Shown: one piece after another, positions 27,338 through 36,134 of the stretch
How positions within the stretch are numbered: position 1 is the stretch's first letter
Layout of the letters: the number at the start of each line of letters is the position of its first letter
Source of the DNA: Opitutaceae bacterium
Lineage (GTDB): Bacteria > Verrucomicrobiota > Verrucomicrobiia > Opitutales > Coraliomargaritaceae
Length of the DNA stretch: 36,134 bases
Direction: 5' to 3'
NCBI GenBank assembly: GCA_009886465.1
Contig: QXZH01000131.1
Coordinates: 1 to 36,134 of the forward strand
Made by a program: the position numbers and the translations under genes
Notes under the pieces: generated by a model
The model's database searches: none
Seen by the model: the letters and a program-made list of their open reading frames with translations, nothing else
Told to the model about the DNA's origin: nothing

Positions 27338-29026
27338 TTATGTGTATTTAAGAACCTCTTCAATTGTAGAATTGCCGTCAAAAATGGCGCGTAACCCGTC
27401 ATCACGCAAGCTTCGCATCCCCTGCTCAAGGGCTTTTTGTTTAATGGTGAGCGTCGGTGCGCGGTTGTTAATCAATTCGCGGATGGCGTCGGACACAACG
27501 ATCATTTCAAAAAGACCTACACGGCCGCGATAGCCAGTGTTGCTACATTCGGCACAACCATCGCCGTAAAAGAAATCTTTATCGGCGATTTCGAGCGGAT
27601 CGACGTCGAGCATCTCGATGAGCTCGTGGCCAGGTTCGTAAGCGGTGCGGCAACTGGGGCAGATGCGACGAACGAGGCGCTGCGCGAGAATAGCTTCTAG
27701 TGAGGCGGAAATAAGGAAGGGCTCCAAGCCCATATCAATAAGGCGGGTGACAGCACCTGGCGCATCATTGGTGTGAAGCGTACTCAAAACAACGTGTCCT
27801 GTTAGGGAGGCTTGCACGGCGATCTGCGCGGTCTCCAAGTCACGAATCTCACCGACCATGATCTTGTCAGGGTCTTGACGGAGGAAGGCGCGGAGTGCGC
27901 GAGAGAAGTCGAGGCCTACTTTGTGATTCACCGCAACCTGCATAATGCCGTCAATCTCATACTCTACGGGATCTTCGGCTGTAAGAATCTTAGTTTCGAC
28001 GCTGTTAACCTCGCGAAGCGCACTGTAAAGTGTGGTGGTCTTACCCGATCCAGTAGGGCCAGTTACAATAAATATACCATTGGGACGATCCACAAGGTCC
28101 CGAATCGTTTGTAAAATATCGTCGGGCAAACTGAGCGCTTCGAGGTCGAGGTTGACCACTGACTTATCGAGGACACGGAGCACCACGGACTCGCCAAACT
28201 GAGTTGGTAATGTAGATACACGAAGATCCACAGGGCGACCTGCGATGGTCATCTTAATACGACCATCCTGAGGAATCCGTGTTTCGGAGATGTTCATATT
28301 GGACAGCACTTTAACGCGCGAGGTCACGGGAACGGCCAGATTCCTTGGTGGGGGCGCCATCTCGTAAAGAGCACCGTCAATCCGGTAGCGGATCCGGAAC
28401 TGGTCTTCAAAGGGTTCGAAGTGGACGTCAGATGCTTTATCCTTAATTGCCTGCTGAAGCACGAGGTTCACGAAGCGGATGATGGGCGTTTGGTTCGCCA
28501 TGTCCGTAAGATCGCCCTCAGAGAGATCATCCTGGGACTCAGTAAAGCTTTCGCCGAGATCGCCGAGTATATCGTCAATCGATGAATCTTCCTCGCCGTA
28601 GGTCGCAATGAGGAGTGAGTCAATATGCTCAGGATTACAGACGACGATAGTGATGTCTTTATTTAACGTAAAGGTGAGATCATCGATGATCGCGGGATTA
28701 AAAGGATCCTGCGCGAGCAAGGAGACGGAGGTATCGCTGACCTCGTAGGGAACCACGGCATACATGCGAGCCACGCTGGATTGCACGGCGCTGGCAATAT
28801 CCTCTTTCACCTTATTCGGTGGGGTAGCCAAATACTCATAACCGAGATACTCCGCCACAGCGGCGAGAACCTGCTCCCGATCGACTACTTCAGAGTCAAT
28901 CACGGCGTCGGCTAGCGACTTGCCAGTGTGGAGGTGCGACTCGTTGAGCTCTTCAAGCTGAGCTGGTTCAAGCAGGCTGGCACCTTTAATTATTTCGTAA
29001 ACTGTATCGTTATGATCTTCGAACAT
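27338..29026 (-). CDS. pilB: Type IV pilus / type II secretion assembly ATPase, PilB/GspE family (copy 1)
   Basis: [54 protein letters not shown], tetracysteine CPSC...CAEC. Confidence 0.92.
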   Translation of the reverse strand: MFEDHNDTVYEIIKGASLLEPAQLEELNESHLHTGKSLADAVIDSEVVDREQVLAAVAEYLGYEYLATPPNKVKEDIASAVQSSVARMYAVVPYEVSDTSVSLLAQDPFNPAIIDDLTFTLNKDITIVVCNPEHIDSLLIATYGEEDSSIDDILGDLGESFTESQDDLSEGDLTDMANQTPIIRFVNLVLQQAIKDKASDVHFEPFEDQFRIRYRIDGALYEMAPPPRNLAVPVTSRVKVLSNMNISETRIPQDGRIKMTIAGRPVDLRVSTLPTQFGESVVLRVLDKSVVNLDLEALSLPDDILQTIRDLVDRPNGIFIVTGPTGSGKTTTLYSALREVNSVETKILTAEDPVEYEIDGIMQVAVNHKVGLDFSRALRAFLRQDPDKIMVGEIRDLETAQIAVQASLTGHVVLSTLHTNDAPGAVTRLIDMGLEPFLISASLEAILAQRLVRRICPSCRTAYEPGHELIEMLDVDPLEIADKDFFYGDGCAECSNTGYRGRVGLFEMIVVSDAIRELINNRAPTLTIKQKALEQGMRSLRDDGLRAIFDGNSTIEEVLKYT

Positions 29027-29065
29027 CGAGGTAGGATCTGTGAATCTTAAGGGTTGAGGAAAGGA

Positions 29066-30145
29066 TTAAGTCGTAAGAGTTGCTCCATTTTCGAGTAACT
29101 TAGCACGCATCGTATCGGAGGTCTGGGATTTACTGAGTGCTTCGTCGGCACTTATTAAGTTGCGTTTAAAAAGACCAAGCAGGTGGGCATCGAGGCCGAT
29201 CATACCACGACTGGCACCGGTCTGTATGTCAGAATTTATGCGGAAGGTCTTGTTCTCGCGGATGAGCTGCGCGATCGACGTGGTCGTGACCATGATCTCG
29301 AATGAGGCGATGCGTCCGCCGCCAGTTTTCTTACAAAGCACTTGAGAAATAACTGCGATGATTGAGGAGGCGAGCTGCGTGCGTATTTGATCCTTCATAT
29401 CTGCAGGGAAGGCGTCGATAATGCGGTCAACGGTGCGTGCCGCGCCAGTGGTATGCAAAGTGGCAAAGACTAAGTGACCAGTCTCGGCTGCACCAACGGC
29501 GGCCTCAATCGTTTCGAGATCGCGCATTTCCCCGACGAGGATGACATCAGGGTCTTGGCGTAGCGCACCGCGAATTGCGGAAGAAAAGGAGGCGACGTCA
29601 TTCCCCACTTCGCGCTGAGTAACGATACACTTTTTATGATCGTGAAAATACTCAATTGGATCTTCAATCGTGATGATGTGGCCGTCGTGGTTTTCGTTGA
29701 TCCAGTTGATCATTGATGCCAGCGTGGTAGATTTACCCGAACCAGTCGGTCCCGTTACGAGGATGAGCCCACGTGGGCGGTTAATCAGTTCTAAGATTGT
29801 ATCGGGCAGGCCAATATCGCTAAGGGAGAAAATATCATTTGGGATCTGGCGAAGCACGAGACCGAAGTGGCCCTTGGAGCGCAGAACACTGACGCGAAAA
29901 CGAGCCTTGCTTTGGTAAGCAAAGCCGAAGTCGGCCCCGCCGGTAGCCTTGACTTGCTCCTGATTGGTCTCCGAGGTGATGGACTTCATCAAACCCTCAG
30001 CGTCTTGGGGGTCGAGCTTCGGCCCCTCGACAGGAAGCATTGATCCGCTGATACGAAGCGTCGGCGGCTGATTGACTTCAATATGAAGATCTGATGCGCC
30101 TTGGTCGATCATCAGTTCCAAGAGGTCATTCATTTCATAGCTCAT
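29066..30145 (-). CDS. pilT: Type IV pilus retraction ATPase PilT
   Basis: [71 protein letters not shown]; 359 aa. Confidence 0.94.
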   Translation of the reverse strand: MSYEMNDLLELMIDQGASDLHIEVNQPPTLRISGSMLPVEGPKLDPQDAEGLMKSITSETNQEQVKATGGADFGFAYQSKARFRVSVLRSKGHFGLVLRQIPNDIFSLSDIGLPDTILELINRPRGLILVTGPTGSGKSTTLASMINWINENHDGHIITIEDPIEYFHDHKKCIVTQREVGNDVASFSSAIRGALRQDPDVILVGEMRDLETIEAAVGAAETGHLVFATLHTTGAARTVDRIIDAFPADMKDQIRTQLASSIIAVISQVLCKKTGGGRIASFEIMVTTTSIAQLIRENKTFRINSDIQTGASRGMIGLDAHLLGLFKRNLISADEALSKSQTSDTMRAKLLENGATLTT

Positions 30146-30160
30146 CGTAATTAGACTTGG

Positions 30161-31882
<1,722 letters not shown>

Positions 31883-31928
31883 AGATAGATGATGATCAGG
31901 GTGGGTAGAAAATGGTGATGATAGACAA

Positions 31929-33830
31929 TTAACGAGCTACGCTCATCAAGAACTCCGCATTAGTATTGGTCTTCTTGATTCGCTGAATAAGCATTTCCAT
32001 GGCATCTGTAGAAGGTAGGCCCTTCATTGCCCTACGCAATGAATAAATTTTGAGCATTTCGTCGGGATGATAGAGTAGTTCTTCCTTCCGCGTGCCGCTC
32101 TTATCCATACTCAGCGCAGGGAAGATGCGTTTGTCGGAAAGGCCACGGTCGAGGTGTAGCTCCATATTTCCAGTGCCTTTAAACTCCTCGAAAATGACCT
32201 CATCCATCTTACTGCCCGTCTCTACTAGCGCAGTCGCTATAATGGTCAAGCTACCGCCGTCTTCAATGTTACGGGCGGAGCCGAAGAAGCGCTTTGGTTT
32301 TTGCAGGGCATTGGCTTCGACACCTCCAGAGAGGATCTTACCACTACTGGGCATAGTCGTATTGTAGGCACGCGCCAAGCGGGTGATCGAGTCGAGTAAG
32401 ATAACAACATCTTTACCGACTTCGACCATGCGGCGCGCCTTCTCGATTACCATTTCAGCGGCATGAACATGGCTCTCCGCTGTTTCGTCGAAGGTCGAAC
32501 TGATGACCTCGCCACTGACTTGGCGGCGAAAATCGGTGACTTCTTCGGGACGCTCGTCAATCAGAAGGATAATTAGGTGAGAGTCTGGATAATTTTTCTG
32601 AATAGAATTTGCCATGCCTTGCATGAGCACGGTCTTACCCGTACGCGGCGGTGCGACGATAAGTCCTCGCTGACCGAAGCCCACAGGTGTGAGGCAATCA
32701 ACGACACGCATGGAAAGGTTATCCCACTTTGCTTCCGAATCGGCCTCCATCAAGATGCGCGAGGTCGGATAGTAAGGCACACGCTCGGTGAAGGGGACGA
32801 TCTCGCTGAGGGTCTCTGGATCCTGATCCATCACTGATTCAACCCTGACGACGATTGGGCAAGATTCACCCTCACGATGTGGGTGCAGCTGCGCCCGGAC
32901 AATATGCCCACGCTGTAGGCCGTAGTGCTTAATGAAAGCCTGCGGCACATAAGCGCTGAGTGCTTTCACTCGATAACTGTCACGCTCGTAAACAATCAGG
33001 CCGCCCTCATCGTCGTCTAAAATCTCTAAGATGCCTGTGGTCACAATAGCCGCTTTCTTGTCGGCGGCATACTTGGTAATGGCATCGATCAACTGATCGC
33101 GATTCGGCGCGTTCGGCGTATCAATCCCTTGCGCCTCGACCTCTTCGCGCAACTCAGGCAGTAGCATGTTATAAATCCGAACATAATCGAGCGGTTCGCC
33201 ACCGCCCGACATCAGATCTTCGGCCAGAGCGAGGATATCTTCACGCTTTTCGAGCACCTCCCAATCGAGCAGTTCGCCAAATTCGATCGGCGTCTCCTCT
33301 TCACGGTCGCGCTTACCCTTATTTTTATCCCAGCGGTTGTTTTTGCCGCGCTTACGTTTGTTGTTGTTTTTGTTATTCTTGTTAAACTTACCATTGCCCT
33401 TTTGACGATCGTTCGGGTGCTGGTTCTTTGGCCCGTTGTTGTGGTTTGGCTTATGCCCCTTGCCATCGTTTTCGTGGCCTGCTTTGGATTCGCGGGGCTG
33501 CTTTGGGCGATTGGGTTCTGGCTGATCTCCCAAATTTTTTTCTTCGACTTGGTCGACTTTGATGTCGGCGCTAAAAGTCACCTCATCGTCGCCACTCGAA
33601 GAAGTAGATGGCTCAACATCAGATTCTGTTTTCGCTGGTGCGATCTCGCCGGGCGTGAACATGGCTGACCCTGTGTCACCCAAGTCATTTGTGGCAGCAC
33701 TCTTTGGAGTCGCGCGTTTTTTAGTCGCCTTCTTCGCGGCTTTTTTAGTCGCCCGCTTTTTAGGCGCGGCTTCGGCAGGGGTGGAATGGTCCTCTTGAGG
33801 GAGGGCGTCGTTTTCTTCGTCAGTGCTCAT
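31929..33830 (-). CDS. rho: Transcription termination factor Rho with a ~180-aa low-complexity basic N-terminal extension
   Basis: [104 protein letters not shown]. Confidence 0.96.
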   Translation of the reverse strand: MSTDEENDALPQEDHSTPAEAAPKKRATKKAAKKATKKRATPKSAATNDLGDTGSAMFTPGEIAPAKTESDVEPSTSSSGDDEVTFSADIKVDQVEEKNLGDQPEPNRPKQPRESKAGHENDGKGHKPNHNNGPKNQHPNDRQKGNGKFNKNNKNNNKRKRGKNNRWDKNKGKRDREEETPIEFGELLDWEVLEKREDILALAEDLMSGGGEPLDYVRIYNMLLPELREEVEAQGIDTPNAPNRDQLIDAITKYAADKKAAIVTTGILEILDDDEGGLIVYERDSYRVKALSAYVPQAFIKHYGLQRGHIVRAQLHPHREGESCPIVVRVESVMDQDPETLSEIVPFTERVPYYPTSRILMEADSEAKWDNLSMRVVDCLTPVGFGQRGLIVAPPRTGKTVLMQGMANSIQKNYPDSHLIILLIDERPEEVTDFRRQVSGEVISSTFDETAESHVHAAEMVIEKARRMVEVGKDVVILLDSITRLARAYNTTMPSSGKILSGGVEANALQKPKRFFGSARNIEDGGSLTIIATALVETGSKMDEVIFEEFKGTGNMELHLDRGLSDKRIFPALSMDKSGTRKEELLYHPDEMLKIYSLRRAMKGLPSTDAMEMLIQRIKKTNTNAEFLMSVAR

Positions 33831-33901
33831 GGCTATCTATTAGTGAGACTATCAATGCCTCTTAGTAAGTTGCTTGGGTTTCCGAGCCTACGCAGTCCGC
33901 A

Positions 33902-34480
33902 TTAGTGCGCGGTGATCTGCTCAATCAGTCTCGTGGTTTGTTGTTTCAAAAATTGAAGGCTACCCGCATTAGAAATAAGGTAATCGGCGCGCTCGATTTT
34001 TTCTTCGAGGGGCATCTGCTGCTTACGGCGCTGCTCGATCTGCGCTTCTGTGTAAGCTCTGGCAACCATACGGTCGGCGACTACATCAGGAGGGCTAGAT
34101 ACACAGACGGTTAAATCGAAGCGGGTTTCAAGCCTTTTTTCAAAGAGTAAAGGAATCTCCACTAACCAGTTTGCATCTGGAGCCTGGTCGATCGAATCTA
34201 GCCAACTCTTACGGACGAGCGGGTGCAGAAGCTCCTCCAGCCATTTTAAATCGCTCTCGTGGCTGAAAACGCGCTTGGCTATAGCACCGCGATCGACTGC
34301 CCCATCGGCAAAAACCACCTCGCCCCAGCGCGAGCGCAGCTGCGCTTGCACCCCGGCATCCGTAGCCAATAGCTCGCGAACCACTGCGTCTGAATCAACC
34401 GTGCGCCAGCCCGCTTCCCGGAAAAATCCAAGCACAGTCGACTTACCGCAACCAATTCCTCCGCTTAGGCCGACCTTCAT
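33902..34480 (-). CDS. coaE: Dephospho-CoA kinase
   Basis: MKVGLSGGIGCGKSTVLGFFREAGWRTVDSDAVVRELL...HPLVRKSW...VEIPLLFEKRLE. The second Met of the track ORF is chosen. Confidence 0.92.
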   Translation of the reverse strand: MKVGLSGGIGCGKSTVLGFFREAGWRTVDSDAVVRELLATDAGVQAQLRSRWGEVVFADGAVDRGAIAKRVFSHESDLKWLEELLHPLVRKSWLDSIDQAPDANWLVEIPLLFEKRLETRFDLTVCVSSPPDVVADRMVARAYTEAQIEQRRKQQMPLEEKIERADYLISNAGSLQFLKQQTTRLIEQITAH

Positions 34481-34552
34481 AAACAAAATAACTTAAATAG
34501 TGACATTAGTGAATAAGTGTTCACCATTGCTCTAATAATTACAATTGAAGCA

Positions 34553-36100
34553 ATGTTAGGAATCACACAATCCGCAGCCCTCGTGGGCGTCGATGCGCAT
34601 CCCGTTCAAGTAGAAGTGAATACTGGCGAGGCGGGCGAGCTTAAATTTATCCTTGTAGGCCTACCCGATACTGCGGTTAAGGAATCGCAAGACCGTGTCT
34701 TCTCCGCCATGTCTAATAGTGGCTTCCGCACGCCAGCGACCCGCACTACCATCAATTTGGCGCCCGGCGGCCTCCGTAAAGAGGGCCCCGCTTACGACCT
34801 ACCCATCGCACTCGCCATCCTTGCATCAATGAAAAAGTGCGAAGATACCGAGTTAGATCACTTCCTGATCGCCGGCGAGCTCAGCCTCTCGGGCAAGACC
34901 CGCCCTGTCAAAGGCACCCTCGCCATGGCTATGCTGGCAAAGAAACTCGGCAAGCGTGGTCTCATTGTGCCGACCGAATCCGCCGACGAAGCGGCACTGG
35001 TTGAAGGCATCGCCATCTACCCTGTCGGCAGTCTCGATGAGGCGGTGCGCTTCCTTAACCACGAGCACATTATTAAGCCATTGCCGGCGAAACAGAGTAG
35101 TTTTTTTCAAACCCCACCCGAGAATCAGCGCATCGACTTCGCCGAGGTCAAAGGTCAGCACGCCGTCCGCCGCGCGATCGAGATCGCGGTCAGTGGCGGC
35201 CACAATCTACTGATGATTGGCTCACCGGGCTCAGGAAAGAGTATGATCGCTAAGCGTATTCCTACGATTATGCCTCAGCCGCAAATCGACGAGTTTCTCG
35301 AAATTCTTAGCATCCAATCCGCTGCAGGCAGCACGCTTTCTGGCAATAACCGCTACTTCCAGCGCCCCTTCCGTTCACCGCACCACACAATCAGTGACAT
35401 CGGCCTCCTCGGTGGTGGTTCAATTCCAGGACCAGGCGAAATCTCGCTCGCACACAACGGGGTGCTCTTTCTCGATGAGTTGCCTGAGTTTAAACGCTCC
35501 GCGCTCGAAGTTCTCCGCCAACCACTCGAAGACGGCCAAGTCAGCATTTCGCGAAGTGCCGGAAAAATCACCCTGCCCTGCTCCGTCATGCTAGTCGCAG
35601 CGATGAATCCATGTCCCTGCGGCTACACAGGTGATAACTCCCGCGAATGCCGCTGCACTGTGCCGCAGATTCAACGCTACCGCTCAAAAATTAGCGGCCC
35701 CCTACTCGACCGCATCGATCTACACATCGAGGCACCCTCCCTGCGAATTGAAGAGCTACGTCATTCCGAGCCTGGCGAAAGCTCGGAAGACATGCGCGCT
35801 CGCTGCGAATCGGCCCGCGCCTTACAAAACGTGCGCTTTGAAGAGACCGAACTCGCATCCAATCGCTGCAACGCCCGCATGTCGCACTCGCAGATCCGTA
35901 AGCATTGCGAGATTAACAAGGAACAAGGTGATCTACTCCAACAAGCGATGGAGCAACTCTCACTCTCTGCCCGTGCTTATGACCGTATCTTAAAAGTTGC
36001 CCGCACCATCGCCGATCTCGCTGGCACTGAACAAATCGAGACCCCCCACCTCCTAGAAGCTATCCAATACCGCAGTCTAGATCGAAATTTGTTTTATTAG
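34553..36100 (+). CDS. comM: YifB/ComM family Mg chelatase-like AAA ATPase
   Basis: [104 protein letters not shown] at 34553 preferred. Confidence 0.95.
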   Translation: MLGITQSAALVGVDAHPVQVEVNTGEAGELKFILVGLPDTAVKESQDRVFSAMSNSGFRTPATRTTINLAPGGLRKEGPAYDLPIALAILASMKKCEDTELDHFLIAGELSLSGKTRPVKGTLAMAMLAKKLGKRGLIVPTESADEAALVEGIAIYPVGSLDEAVRFLNHEHIIKPLPAKQSSFFQTPPENQRIDFAEVKGQHAVRRAIEIAVSGGHNLLMIGSPGSGKSMIAKRIPTIMPQPQIDEFLEILSIQSAAGSTLSGNNRYFQRPFRSPHHTISDIGLLGGGSIPGPGEISLAHNGVLFLDELPEFKRSALEVLRQPLEDGQVSISRSAGKITLPCSVMLVAAMNPCPCGYTGDNSRECRCTVPQIQRYRSKISGPLLDRIDLHIEAPSLRIEELRHSEPGESSEDMRARCESARALQNVRFEETELASNRCNARMSHSQIRKHCEINKEQGDLLQQAMEQLSLSARAYDRILKVARTIADLAGTEQIETPHLLEAIQYRSLDRNLFY

Positions 36101-36134
36101 AAAGAAAGGCGCTTCGTCGAACCCAGTGGTTCTC

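Noticed and set aside
33402-33668. 88-aa very hydrophobic + strand ORF (possible membrane peptide)
   Set aside because: It is the reverse complement of the Lys/Asn-rich Rho extension; AAC/AAG/AAT-rich sequence reads as Val/Leu/Ile codons on the other strand.

Overview
This is a gene-dense bacterial chromosomal segment, probably from Verrucomicrobiota (Opitutae/Puniceicoccales-like). That lineage guess rests on the PEP-CTERM tail, the long basic Rho extension and overall protein style; no search was run. Most of the window is housekeeping: the C-terminus of an ExbD/TolR-like protein, a PEP-CTERM protein, coaC, leuA, holA, cinA, uvrC, hemB, cysS, an SMP-30/gluconolactonase-like protein, a four-gene Mn-type metal ABC transporter operon, rplT and rpmI, a hypothetical protein, pyrB-pyrC-CPBP protease, DAHP synthase, rlmN, a 42-aa lipoprotein missing from the ORF track, valS, a type IV pilus motor cluster (pilC-pilB-pilT-pilB), rho, coaE and comM/yifB. 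I saw no CRISPR array, transposon, prophage, rRNA or tRNA. The observations most worth follow-up are: (1) a metal ABC permease with a C-terminal DtxR/MntR-like domain, with several perfect dyads upstream of its operon; (2) a shortened UvrC that lacks the Fe-S cysteines and most of the linker between the UVR motif and the RNase H domain, but keeps the nuclease motifs; (3) a perfect 10-bp hairpin at the 5' end of a hypothetical ORF divergent to rpmI. I do not see a clearly new multi-gene system.
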